Origin: Chryseobacterium tructae
GTDB lineage: Bacteria > Bacteroidota > Bacteroidia > Flavobacteriales > Weeksellaceae
Assembly: GCF_030409875.1 (NCBI RefSeq)
Contig: NZ_JAUFQR010000001.1
Coordinates: 558,001 to 622,000 of the forward strand
Direction: 5' to 3'
DNA length: 64,000 bases
Positions within the stretch are counted from its first letter, which is position 1, and each line of letters starts with the position of its first letter. Below are positions 45,408-54,322 of the stretch, piece by piece. The notes below the pieces were generated by a model. It worked only from the letters and a program-made list of their open reading frames with translations. It had not been told where the DNA came from and did no database searches. The translations under genes and the position numbers were made by a program.

Positions 45408-45854
45408 TTATGAGAATTTGAGTTTGAATTCTCTTTTTTCTTTATTAGGAGCTATAATCATAGCTGTTATTAAAATGGGAAGTATTCCTATGAGTGATAT
45501 ATTGTCAATCTCCAATTGCCATAACCCATATACAAAAGCAAGAAGATAGATAAAAGCAAATCCGATAAGGCTTCTGTATAGAAACTTTGACTCATTATTG
45601 TATATTTCGGTCGATTTATCATCAATATACATTGGTAGGATGCTTTTTGTAAAAGTGAGATCAATATTTTGTTCCCATTCTGTTTTATTTCCTTGGATAA
45701 GAATTGTATGTTGTCCTAAAGTGGTTAGGTAATCTAATCGGTTATTTGTATTGGATAACTCACCAATAAAGTTCTCATTGATAAAAACTTTATATTTCTT
45801 TTTACTGAATGTGAAGTTCTGATTAAGCTTTATTTTGATTTTACCTTGCATCAT
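45408..45854 (-). CDS. Small membrane protein, unknown
   Basis: A 148-residue protein of unknown family. The N-terminal half (about 1-85) is beta-rich and polar, with a loop SNTNNRLDYLTTLGQHTILIQG resembling a folded extracytoplasmic or cytosolic domain, and the C-terminal part has two membrane helices (about 93-110 and 117-134). It lies between the beta-lactamase gene and the frameshifted gene at 45999, all on the minus strand. Function cannot be read. Confidence 0.65.
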   Translation of the reverse strand: MMQGKIKIKLNQNFTFSKKKYKVFINENFIGELSNTNNRLDYLTTLGQHTILIQGNKTEWEQNIDLTFTKSILPMYIDDKSTEIYNNESKFLYRSLIGFAFIYLLAFVYGLWQLEIDNISLIGILPILITAMIIAPNKEKREFKLKFS

Positions 45855-45945
45855 ATTTTGTTTTTATAGCTGTAATTTACAAAATATTAGCAATTTAAGA
45901 AGAAAGATGATCTTTGTTGAAAAATATATTACAAATTCATAAAAA

Positions 45946-45974
45946 ATCCCTGAAAAGCATTAGTTTTCAGGGAT
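45946..45974 (-). terminator. Minus-strand terminator after the gene at 45999
   Basis: atccctgaaaa (45946-45956) and its reverse complement (45964-45974) with a seven-base loop, followed on the minus strand by a run of T. Confidence 0.88.
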
Positions 45975-45998
45975 CATTCATATCTTAAAAAGATTGTT

Positions 45999-46843
45999 CT
46001 ATTTCTTTGTTTCAGATTTGATGCTCATGTTGATAATCATTACGGCATAAGTATTTCCTACAGCATCTTTAATTTCACACTTGAAATAGATGAGGTTCTT
46101 TAAAAATTTCTGCTGGAAAACTTCGATCAGAAATTCTGTTCCGGTGGGCATGGCTTTAGAAGCATACCCTTCCAGGTTGTCGATTTCATAATCTTCTCTG
46201 TTCCCTAAGGAATTAAAGATTTCTCTCAGTACACAGTTCGCTACATATACAAAAGGAACAATGGGATAATTTCAAAATGTCCTTTACATTGATTTAAAGT
46301 AAAGGGCATGAGGGATATGGTAAACTGATGGCGGTCTTCAGATCTATTTACTCTGCCTTCAGGAAGTTTTTCATCATAGTCTCCAATAGGGGTATCATTG
46401 AAGAAATCCTTATAAAAAAGTTTGAACGTTTCTTGAGTAATGATATAATAATCCAATTCGAAAGAATAGAAGACTTCTCCTGATTGTTTGTCTTTTGCAT
46501 GAAGACATGATTTGCCTTTTCTTTTAGATTCCAGATAACTTCTGCCTGTGATGGTGATGGTGTCGGAAATGGGGCTGTAGGATAGCTTTCTCATTCTTAA
46601 TTTTTCACCCAGAAAATAGATATTTTCTTTGGAAGAATTATTCAATAGCTTGTATAAGCTACAGCTTCCTAATGATGCCATAACTTTTAACAGGTGCGTA
46701 AGGTTTTCATTTTTTAAATCCCATCCCGATATTTCTGTTTCAAGGGTATGGTCATTGAAAATGATGTCTTCAGGAAAGCTGATGTAGGGCGCTTTTTCTC
46801 CAATGTAAGGGATGATGCTGTTTTGAATGTTGATTGTTTTCAT
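45999..46843 (-). CDS. Hypothetical protein, possible hotdog-like fold (frameshift near 46260-46261)
   Basis: A protein broken by one missing base. From the ATG at 46843 it reads MKTINIQNSIIPYIGEKAPY... and stops at 46241; continuing in the next frame gives ...YVANCVLREIFNSLGNREDYEIDNLEGYASK... to the stop at 45999. An extra A in the plus-strand run at 46260-46261 yields GHFEIIPFVPFVYVANCV and about 281 residues. The GHFEIIP...V motif near the C-terminal third resembles dehydratase/thioesterase hotdog proteins (GHFPxxPVxP), and an internal repeat is possible. The assignment is tentative. A terminator follows it. Confidence 0.65.
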
Positions 46844-47381
46844 TGAATGAGGGGTATTAAATTATTTTCATTGTATTGTGGACAACTATCTTCACCAACA
46901 TGTAAAAAGTTTTAATGTCAGTGAAGTATGGGCTGTTTCATGATAAAGTGTTTTATATTTCTTTTCAGTGTGATTTTATTTGTTTTTTAAAATTACTAAA
47001 AAAATATATATAAATAATTATGATTAAATAATTGTGGCATCTATTTGAATGTGAAATTGAATGCTTTTATATTAAATGGTAGATACAGAAGGGACATGTA
47101 AAAAGTTATCCACACAAAGTTATTCACATTTAAATTGAGGTGTGGAAAACTTTGTGTGGATAATTTATTTATATATTATTTTGAATATTATATATTTAGT
47201 TGATTATTTTGAAGGAGTATAAAAAGTTATCCACATTTTAATCCTTGAGATAAAGCGATTGTGGAAAAGTTATCCACAAGTTTTTGTCTTTCTCTGATAA
47301 GACATTTATTTTTCTAATATTAGAATGAGAATAATATGGATTATCGAGATTATTTTTGATTATTTTTAAATTGAAATTTTA
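46844..47381. other. DnaA-box cluster in a 538-base AT-rich gene-free region (origin-like)
   Basis: No open frame. Perfect DnaA boxes TTATCCACA occur at 47106-47114 (+), 47227-47235 (+) and 47270-47278 (+) and, inverted, at 47155-47163 (-). One-mismatch boxes are at 47120-47128 (+), 47141-47149 (-), 47260-47268 (-) and 46877-46885 (-). The four boxes at 47106-47163 form an inverted repeat whose 23-base arms differ at only two positions. AT-rich segments at about 46987-47033 and 47164-47205 could act as unwinding regions. The pattern matches a replication origin or DnaA-binding locus. Against the main origin: rpoBC to the left and the genes to the right would face the forks head-on. Confidence 0.65.
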
Positions 47382-48395
47382 CTATAGGCTTTCAATATAT
47401 TTTTCATACTCACTTTTTTCTAAGAGCTCTCTGGCATTTAGATGATAGATATCTTTCCAAGAAGCAGAGCCATTTTTTTCAACATATTTTTCAATGATTC
47501 TGAATCCTATCCAATAATTAATGTTTTTTGGAGCATCCGGGAATAGTTTAAACTTGTCATTTTGAAGCAAAGGATTTTTTCCTGAAGTATCAGAAAAGTA
47601 AGGCTTTAATTGAGTAAACAATTTTTTTTCATTTTTAATAAACCAATCCCAATCTTGCTTAGACAGACTGATTGATTCATATTTTTCAATTTTTCTATCG
47701 AAGAATATATAAGTGAAATAGCAGGCAAAACCTTCATCAATACTCTGGTTTAATGCAGAGAGTTTATTAGGATCTGTATTTCTGAAATGTTCATAGACCA
47801 TGTGATTCAATTCATGAGGTAATCCTTTTTCAATGGTATACATGAGATCTGCATCTTTATAATTGAGTTCTAATGCAAACTGTTCATTATTACAACCTCC
47901 AAATATGATTCCTGTTATAGGGGTAAAGAGCAAACTTATTTTGGCATTAGGTTTATAAGGAACCAATTTGTTGAATTTGGTCAGCGTTTTCTGAAAATGT
48001 GTTTTGAGATCAATACCTAAGATAATAGATGCTTTATTTTCAAGTTCTTGTTTATTCTCCTGATATAAAGTTTTATTCCACGCAATCATTCCTTTAGGAT
48101 TGTTGAAAAGATAAGCATTTTCCTCACCGAAGATAACACCATAGCAGCTATCCCATAATTTTTTATGTGGTAGATAAACTTCCTTAACAACCCTTGCAGA
48201 ATCATATTGCTGATTTTTATGGGCAAGAAGTTGATGTTTGAATAAATTTTTAATAACGATGTTTTCAACTTTTACGCTATCTGGAATATGCTCCAGTCTC
48301 TCATAATCTAATTTTTGATCAGCTATGGGGGAGCGTGTGCTTGTAGCACAAGAAATCATAAAGACTGCCGATACTAATGAAATGATTTTTTTCAT
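47382..48395 (-). CDS. Lipoprotein with HExxH metallopeptidase motif (DUF2268-like)
   Basis: A 337-residue predicted lipoprotein (signal with MISC, Cys16). The zinc motif H194-E195-L-N-H198 and a downstream DEG (E221) as likely third ligand fit a gluzincin like predicted proteases of the DUF2268 type. The surrounding GLPHELNHMVYEHF and QSIDEGFACYF match that family. It should act outside the cytoplasm, membrane-anchored, on peptides. It borders the DnaA-box region and has its own start there. Substrate unknown. Confidence 0.8.
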   Translation of the reverse strand: MKKIISLVSAVFMISCATSTRSPIADQKLDYERLEHIPDSVKVENIVIKNLFKHQLLAHKNQQYDSARVVKEVYLPHKKLWDSCYGVIFGEENAYLFNNPKGMIAWNKTLYQENKQELENKASIILGIDLKTHFQKTLTKFNKLVPYKPNAKISLLFTPITGIIFGGCNNEQFALELNYKDADLMYTIEKGLPHELNHMVYEHFRNTDPNKLSALNQSIDEGFACYFTYIFFDRKIEKYESISLSKQDWDWFIKNEKKLFTQLKPYFSDTSGKNPLLQNDKFKLFPDAPKNINYWIGFRIIEKYVEKNGSASWKDIYHLNARELLEKSEYEKYIESL

Positions 48396-48420
48396 AGAAC
48401 AGGTTATGGTGAGAAAAAGT

Positions 48421-49479
48421 TTATTGTAAAGGAGTTAACGCTTTTGAATTTTTTAATAATACCATGTATTGAAAATAATCAAGAGTATTAGCCTTTTCTT
48501 GTGGGGTAAAGCTTTCCCCAAACATTCTGGAATTCACAGTTATTAATTTATTAGAATGTAAATAAGGAGAATCTTTAGAATTAAGTTTAAATAATGTAAT
48601 AGAATTAGGTTGGGCAAATTCCTTAAAGTCATTGATTCCTTTTACTAACATGAATGGGCCATCTGCATTGATCCAGTCAATTTTTTGATCAGCCGGTGTA
48701 GGAAACTGTGGATTTTTAGGAAGATACATTTCACTATCCAGCGTATAGCTAACGATGCTTGAGGTTTTAAAACCAGAGTTTTTAAGCCTTTCTGCAAAAG
48801 GTTTTTCATCTTTTTTTACGCTATGTTGAAGTACATGATAAAAACCAAAAAGCCCATACAATTTTTCATTTTCAAGCTTTAGTTTTTTTACTGAGTTTTT
48901 GAAATTAGTGATCATAGCCGAATCTCTGGATATTCTTTTTGAGTTGTCATTGAAATCGGTATCAATTCCTATAACAGAAATTTTTAAAGAATCCTGTAAA
49001 GTCTGATTGTAATCATAGATGTCACTCCATTTTTCAAATAATTCTTGACTGGACTGTTGGGGAATTCTTTTTTGAATAGCCAATACTACTTCTTTAAGTA
49101 AATTTTGATCTTTTGTATTGCCATGAAGAAACAGATTCAGCTTATGAGAATTGGTGCTGTCCATTTCAGCAATATAATATTTTACCCCATTTTTTTGATG
49201 TAAAAATTTTAGAAGCTCTTGATCGAGTTTCTGATTCGCTGCATATCCATGAATTTCACCTAACAGGACAACCTGAGAATTATAAAATGTATCGTCAAAT
49301 AATTTACCATCTATTTTATCAAGAATTTGTTCATTATTTTTTTTAAGATATTCGGTGAATTCCGAATCTTTTCCACCAATAAAAATTTTATTACTGATGA
49401 ATATATACAGAACAAAAATTAAAACGATCGAAACAATTATGATCAATAGGTATTTGAAGAACTTTAAGACTTTTTTCAT
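48421..49479 (-). CDS. Membrane-anchored ChaN/erythromycin-esterase-like protein
   Basis: A 352-residue protein with one N-terminal membrane helix (about 8-30) and a large outside domain. The segment VVLLGEIHGYAANQKLDQELL (about 69-89, in part) and a later GFYHVLQHSV are typical of the ChaN/TraB/erythromycin-esterase/Tiki group, which binds haem or metal. There is no clear HEXXH motif. It lies just upstream (in map order) of the DUF2268-type gene and shares its strand. Activity is uncertain. Confidence 0.72.
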   Translation of the reverse strand: MKKVLKFFKYLLIIIVSIVLIFVLYIFISNKIFIGGKDSEFTEYLKKNNEQILDKIDGKLFDDTFYNSQVVLLGEIHGYAANQKLDQELLKFLHQKNGVKYYIAEMDSTNSHKLNLFLHGNTKDQNLLKEVVLAIQKRIPQQSSQELFEKWSDIYDYNQTLQDSLKISVIGIDTDFNDNSKRISRDSAMITNFKNSVKKLKLENEKLYGLFGFYHVLQHSVKKDEKPFAERLKNSGFKTSSIVSYTLDSEMYLPKNPQFPTPADQKIDWINADGPFMLVKGINDFKEFAQPNSITLFKLNSKDSPYLHSNKLITVNSRMFGESFTPQEKANTLDYFQYMVLLKNSKALTPLQ

Positions 49480-49595
49480 GGTTTATTTTTGTACGAAAAT
49501 ATTATAAAAAAGGAATGAAAAAAAGTTTTTTGCAGCATTATTGAAGAAGGAATTTTTATTGAACCATCAAGATCTGAAAATATCTTAAATGAAGA

Positions 49596-50165
49596 CTATG
49601 TAAATTGAAATGTAAAATACTTTTTTCCACAGTGAGAACATTGAAAAGTTGCTATTTCTCTTAAACTTTCTGGGCTACCATAGGTTCTAAAATCATAATA
49701 CTCACTTTTTTCCTTAAGGCCTTCTTCCCAGTAGATGAGATTTTCACTGGCTTCATAGAGTTCATTGTCATTCTTAGGATATCCTATAAACTCAGTAATG
49801 TTTTCGCAGCAAAGTGGTTGATCAGCTCTTTGCATAAATATTGGGATATCCGGCGTTCTGTTATATTTTTCTATTAGAACCGATTTAAGTTCTATTGTAC
49901 GATTATGGGGAAGCTTTAGAGAGTTAACATATTTTTCAATGGTTTCTTCATAGAAAAAGTCACAGGCATGAGTCATTGTTTTAGTTTGCAGACACTCATA
50001 ACAAGATGCATAGATATCGTCATCAATCTCGCCGTTTTCTAAGGTTACTTGCCCTTGATAAGGATATAAATCCACCTCTGTTTTTCCACAGACATTACAT
50101 TCTGTATAATATTCATCCAGTTTTTCAAGAGCATGATCGTTAATAAGTTCAAAAAGTTTTCCCAT
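49596..50165 (-). CDS. Zinc-ribbon protein, CbrC-like
   Basis: A 189-residue cytosolic protein with four cysteine pairs (CNVC at about 23-26, CYEC at about 55-58, CC at about 118-119 and CSHC at about 178-181), likely two zinc sites. The C-terminal FQCSHCGKKYFTFQF resembles the end of CbrC (UPF0167) proteins, but the central part differs, so the family is tentative. No signal peptide. Function unknown. Confidence 0.65.
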   Translation of the reverse strand: MGKLFELINDHALEKLDEYYTECNVCGKTEVDLYPYQGQVTLENGEIDDDIYASCYECLQTKTMTHACDFFYEETIEKYVNSLKLPHNRTIELKSVLIEKYNRTPDIPIFMQRADQPLCCENITEFIGYPKNDNELYEASENLIYWEEGLKEKSEYYDFRTYGSPESLREIATFQCSHCGKKYFTFQFT

Positions 50166-50236
50166 TTTATGTGTTGTTAAAGATTAAATATAATTAAGTA
50201 TGAATGAATTTCCATAGAAATTAAAATTATGGAAGT

Positions 50237-50740
50237 TTATTCTTGGTCTTTGTAGATATTCCAGAAGTTAAAATCAGTCATTGGAGCATCTGTGATTCCT
50301 ACATTACGACCCATGGTTACAATTTGTCCCCTGTGGTAAGTTCCGTGAAGAACTACGTGCTGGATATATTCATATTTTGAAAAATCACATTGAAACCATT
50401 GGGATTCTATTTTTACATTTTTGGACAGGTCTTCTTCTGATAAGTTTTCCACATAATCCACCAGCTTTTGTGAGTTGTTTTTTATGTTTCTGAAGACTTC
50501 TTCTTTACTGGTTTCAGCAGTAGTTTTGGCAAAATCGAAATCATTGCTTTCAGAAATATGGCTCCACCAATATTCCTGGGTCTGCCAGATGTGATGAAGG
50601 GTTTTTAAAATGGTAGGAAAACTGGAAATGACTTCCTGATTAAGCTGTTCATCTGATTTTGTGGATAACCAGTCAATGTATTTATTGACAACCCAGTTAT
50701 TGTACTGAACGGTTTTAGTAACTAAATTTTTTAAGCTCAT
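50237..50740 (-). CDS. DinB family protein
   Basis: A 167-residue four-helix-bundle protein of the DinB/YfiT type. From the ATG at 50740 (MSLKNLVTKTVQYNNWVV) it starts like other members; an earlier in-frame start at 50899 would overlap the neighbouring isomerase gene. Likely metal ligands are the His in LHHIWQTQEYWW (about 46-57) and the pair in LHGTYHRGQIV (about 133-143). Members are often thiol-dependent S-transferases or damage-induced proteins; this one is unassigned. It is unrelated to the polymerase dinB. Confidence 0.85.
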   Translation of the reverse strand: MSLKNLVTKTVQYNNWVVNKYIDWLSTKSDEQLNQEVISSFPTILKTLHHIWQTQEYWWSHISESNDFDFAKTTAETSKEEVFRNIKNNSQKLVDYVENLSEEDLSKNVKIESQWFQCDFSKYEYIQHVVLHGTYHRGQIVTMGRNVGITDAPMTDFNFWNIYKDQE

Positions 50741-50771
50741 ACTATTGATATTTTGTGGTTTAAAATAATAT

Positions 50772-51155
50772 TCAAAGTCCAAAGTGGCGGTTATGATCTT
50801 TATTTTCGGGATTAATGAGAGCCTTGTTGCTATAGGTTGCTGCTTCAAATTCACTGATACTGACTGACAGAAATGAAATATCAGGAAGTAGCTCCGCAAG
50901 CCGGGTACTTATTTTTTTGGAAAGATCAGCTTTTTGTTCTGTGCTCCGTCCCTGCATAATATATCCAAAGACATGTAGAAAATCTTTTTTTTGTTCTCCT
51001 AACCGATAATGTGAATAAGGATGAAGCCTCACTTTAATATCATCCACAGCAAACAACCCTGTTGATTCTGCCGCATGGTAGATGGCATCCATGATTTCAT
51101 GAGAGGTTCTTATTTGGAGAATGTCCTGTGAACATTCAATGATGAAATGAGGCAT
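50772..51155 (-). CDS. 5-carboxymethyl-2-hydroxymuconate Delta-isomerase
   Basis: A 127-residue tautomerase-superfamily enzyme. The N-terminal MPHFIIECSQDI puts a catalytic proline right after Met (Pro2), and the later VDDIKVRLHPYSHYRLGEQ (about 37-55) is typical of the CHMI group. The family isomerises a muconate intermediate of homoprotocatechuate degradation, but no other pathway gene is near, so a different keto-enol substrate is possible. It precedes the DinB-type gene on the same strand. Confidence 0.88.
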   Translation of the reverse strand: MPHFIIECSQDILQIRTSHEIMDAIYHAAESTGLFAVDDIKVRLHPYSHYRLGEQKKDFLHVFGYIMQGRSTEQKADLSKKISTRLAELLPDISFLSVSISEFEAATYSNKALINPENKDHNRHFGL

Positions 51156-51211
51156 TTTATATGATTTTTATCATATAAAAGTAAGGAAAATATGAATCTG
51201 TATTTCAAATA

Positions 51212-51239
51212 AAAACTCGCTCAGAACAGAGCGAGTTTT
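51212..51239 (-). terminator. Terminator after the serine hydrolase gene at 51250
   Basis: Perfect 11-base arms aaaactcgctc (51212-51222) and its reverse complement (51229-51239), six-base loop, with a T run on the minus strand. Confidence 0.88.
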
Positions 51240-51249
51240 GATGTCAATT

Positions 51250-52860
51250 TTACAAAACAGATTTTTTTATGCTGTATTGAGGTTTCATGGGATTAGACAT
51301 ATCCAATACAATATCATATTGGCCATCTTCTGCTATTGGGAAATCATAGGCATTAAGAGCCACAGTCTTTCCATCACTATTTAAGCCAAGATTATATCCC
51401 CAATCATTATCGACTCTGAATTTTAAATTCCCTTTTTTGAGATGAAAGTTATTGAGGAAATAAAGATTAGGTTTTTGGGAATCTGTTTGCAGTGGAGTAT
51501 CTTTTCCGTCCCAGCCGCCTGGCGTTGCATTTCCGATAATTCCCCATAGATAAGGACTTGTTGTTCTTGTTCCTGTTTTTATACTTCCATCACGGAGGGT
51601 TACCACTACAGAATTAATTTTTCCTGTTTCGTCCGGTTTAAAGATGAAGCTAAAATTTTCATCCAATTGAAATGAAGTATTACTGATAGGAAATAAAGAA
51701 CATATTGGATTTCCTGTTTCCCTGAAAAGAACCTGACCATCTACAACTGTTACATAAAATTTAGAATCTCCTGTAGAATAAATACCTTCCAGCTTTTTTA
51801 GTTCCTGTGGATCAGTTTTTATAACAGTAGGAATTTTGTAAGGTTTATTGTATATAATATTTTCGACTATTGGGATGATGAGATCTGTATGTGATAAAAT
51901 AGAATTTGACATGGCTATGAAACAAATATCATCATCCAGAACCCTGTAATAAATACTTCGATAGCCTGGCCCGCCGCCACCATGTCCAATTCTTTTTTTG
52001 CCATCAATACTAAAAACATCACTGCCTAATCCATAATGATCATTAAGGTAAGGGGTGAACATTTTTTCAATGGTTTCCTTTTTAAGAATGGCATTGTTTT
52101 TAAAAGATTCATTGAACTTGAAGAGGTCTTCCACCGTAGAATACATTGCTCCGGCAGCAAAAGGATGATCGGTTTTAAAAAGGAAAGCTTCGTTGGATGT
52201 GTTTTCTGACAAAAATTCATATCCTAAAGCTTTATTTTCATCGAAAACGTTGTTAAAATGAAACCCTGTATGGTTCATTTTCAGGGGTTTCAGGATATAA
52301 TTTTCGATGGCTTTGTCATACTCCATTCCAGTGGCTTTTTTAATAATATATCCAAGAATATAATATCCGGAGTTGGAGTAGTCCCATTTTTTGCCCGGTG
52401 AAAAGGTTAATGGTTTTGCAGAAATGAATTTGATAAATGTTTCTTCATCTACCGTATTTTCCGAACCTGTTTCATTAGGGATTCCTGAGGTATGGGAAAG
52501 CAGGTTCGCAATGGTAATGCTATCTCCCTTTGGAAAGTTTGGGTAATATTTAGATAATTTATCGTTGACCGATAATTTTCCCTCTTCTTCCAGTTTGAGG
52601 ATAACTGTTGCGGTGAACATTTTTGTGGTGGAGAAAATACGATAAAGGCTGTTATTCGTATTTTTTTCTTTTTTCGGGCCGTTTTTATAGCCATAACTTT
52701 TTTCAAAAATAATTTTTCCTTTCTCAGCGATAAGGATTGTTCCATTGAATTTACCTGCCTTATCATAGGCCGCTAATAGTTGTTCTATTTGCTTAGCTTT
52801 TTGTGAAAAAACAGGATTGACTGCCAATAATACAATAAGGCAGGTTAAAAGAGTTCTCAT
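51250..52860 (-). CDS. Secreted serine hydrolase (beta-lactamase / penicillin-binding fold)
   Basis: A 536-residue protein with a signal peptide (about 1-20, VFSQ). The class C-like active site is complete: S77-T-T-K80, Y161-S-N163 and the HGGGGPGY segment (about 290-297) in the KTG-like place. The C-terminal region (about 340-536) is an extra beta-rich domain. It could be a peptidoglycan-type carboxypeptidase, esterase or beta-lactamase-related enzyme; resistance is not implied. It is separated from the next gene in map order by about 67 bases and shares its strand. Confidence 0.9.
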   Translation of the reverse strand: MRTLLTCLIVLLAVNPVFSQKAKQIEQLLAAYDKAGKFNGTILIAEKGKIIFEKSYGYKNGPKKEKNTNNSLYRIFSTTKMFTATVILKLEEEGKLSVNDKLSKYYPNFPKGDSITIANLLSHTSGIPNETGSENTVDEETFIKFISAKPLTFSPGKKWDYSNSGYYILGYIIKKATGMEYDKAIENYILKPLKMNHTGFHFNNVFDENKALGYEFLSENTSNEAFLFKTDHPFAAGAMYSTVEDLFKFNESFKNNAILKKETIEKMFTPYLNDHYGLGSDVFSIDGKKRIGHGGGGPGYRSIYYRVLDDDICFIAMSNSILSHTDLIIPIVENIIYNKPYKIPTVIKTDPQELKKLEGIYSTGDSKFYVTVVDGQVLFRETGNPICSLFPISNTSFQLDENFSFIFKPDETGKINSVVVTLRDGSIKTGTRTTSPYLWGIIGNATPGGWDGKDTPLQTDSQKPNLYFLNNFHLKKGNLKFRVDNDWGYNLGLNSDGKTVALNAYDFPIAEDGQYDIVLDMSNPMKPQYSIKKSVL

Positions 52861-52927
52861 GTATTTTTTATTATAAGACAGTTGTTTCTGAGATAGTATT
52901 ACATCGGATTGTAAGAAAAATGAATAG

Positions 52928-54322
52928 TTATTGTTTTGTTGTTTGCGTTAATAGTTCAAAACATAGCTGATCAATAGATTCATTGATTGAAGAAACATTG
53001 GAAAGAATAATGACGGCTGTTTGATCTTCTACATTAACCGTCATTGAAGAAGAATATCCACCGGTTCCACCATTGTGGAAAAAAACTTCCTTGTTGTTTT
53101 TGGTGGTAATAATATGCCAGCCTAAACCGATTTTTGTTTTTTCATTTACCGTAAATGTTGATTTTCTGGTTAAAGCTAATTCTTTATTTTTAGGATTAAA
53201 TTGTGCATTTGCAAATTTTACAAGGTCTCCAGTCGTAGATAAAATACCACCTGCTCCGAAAAGGACATCCCAATCCCAGTTTGAGACAAGATCTCCATTG
53301 ATATTACGTCCTTTGATAAGTGCATTATCCAAATTTAGAGAAGAGGTAAAAGACTGAGACATTCCATATTGATCAAAAACTGTTTTTTGCAATAAGTTTT
53401 GAAATGTAGTTTTTTGTGACAATCCTAGCGTATACCCTAATAATCCCACGCCCAGATTAGAGTAAGAAAATTTTTTAGTATCCTTATGTTCAATGATCAT
53501 TAAGTTTTTAAGATAATCCTCAAGGTCTTTTGTATGATATTTTAAATAAGGGTTCTTCAGATCTGATAAATCCAGGTTTTCAGGCAAACGAGGAAGCCCG
53601 GAAGTATGATTGGCTAGCTCTTCAAAGCTGATCTTTCTATTGTCTTTAAAAGGAAATGAATAATATGAATTGATAGTATCTGTAAGCTTTATCTTGTTAG
53701 ATTCTGTCAGAGAAGCGAGAACAGTAGAGGTAAATATTTTTGAAATAGAACCAATTTCAAAAATGTTATTTTGATTTTCAATAGGCTTTATCGAGTCATG
53801 ATCTTTTATAATACCATAATAATCTGTTTTCCCTTTTTGAATGACTGCAATAGAAAGTTGAGTCTTTTCAGGAAATTTGACGGCTGTAGAATAAATAGTT
53901 GTCGCTATTTCTTTTGGATAGGAGGTAAGGGCATTGGTTATTTTTCCCGGATCTTCATAAGGTTTAATAAATAGACCGTTGATTTTATTTTGAGAATCTA
54001 AAGAAATATTAACCACCAGAATTCCTTTGTCAAATTGTGTTTTATAAGCTGCGTAAGTTGATTGTTGATAACTTATGAATTCTGTATTTTTCACATTTCC
54101 AACCTGAGTTTTCAGATCAGCGAAAAATTGTTTATTTTTTTCAATGGGCAATGATTGTTTCATTTCGGCAGAAAAGCTTTTAAAAATTTCATCATATTTT
54201 CCGGTATTAAAGTTCTTCCGAAATTGATTGACAATATGGGTGTAGTTTTCAGTCTGAGCAGTTAGATTATTGCTCAATATGATTAAAAATAAGATGTAAA
54301 ATAGCTTTTTCATAGTGATCAT
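52928..54322 (-). CDS. DUF3887-serine hydrolase fusion protein
   Basis: A 464-residue secreted protein with a signal peptide (about 1-23, LTAQ). An N-terminal DUF3887-like domain (about 25-125; VNQFRKNFNTGKYDEIFKSFS) precedes a beta-lactamase-fold domain with S192-I-S-K195, YSN (in KKFSYSNLGVG) and HNGGTGGY. The start at 54322 overlaps the stop of the gene at 54319 as ATGA, which favours translational coupling; an alternative ATG at 54313 gives a shorter signal. It probably hydrolyses peptidoglycan-like amides or esters in the periplasm. It is a paralogue in type of the hydrolase at 51250. Confidence 0.9.
   Translation of the reverse strand: MITMKKLFYILFLIILSNNLTAQTENYTHIVNQFRKNFNTGKYDEIFKSFSAEMKQSLPIEKNKQFFADLKTQVGNVKNTEFISYQQSTYAAYKTQFDKGILVVNISLDSQNKINGLFIKPYEDPGKITNALTSYPKEIATTIYSTAVKFPEKTQLSIAVIQKGKTDYYGIIKDHDSIKPIENQNNIFEIGSISKIFTSTVLASLTESNKIKLTDTINSYYSFPFKDNRKISFEELANHTSGLPRLPENLDLSDLKNPYLKYHTKDLEDYLKNLMIIEHKDTKKFSYSNLGVGLLGYTLGLSQKTTFQNLLQKTVFDQYGMSQSFTSSLNLDNALIKGRNINGDLVSNWDWDVLFGAGGILSTTGDLVKFANAQFNPKNKELALTRKSTFTVNEKTKIGLGWHIITTKNNKEVFFHNGGTGGYSSSMTVNVEDQTAVIILSNVSSINESIDQLCFELLTQTTKQ

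Noticed and set aside
3656..46261. Programmed frameshifting or phase variation at the nine broken genes
   Set aside because: The runs are short, the genes include housekeeping ones such as rpoC, and all losses share one base and strand. Sequence error explains them better.
46844..47381. Firm call of this region as the chromosomal oriC
   Set aside because: The DnaA boxes are strong, but neighbouring gene orientation, and rpoBC in particular, argues against bidirectional replication from here. It is reported as origin-like only.
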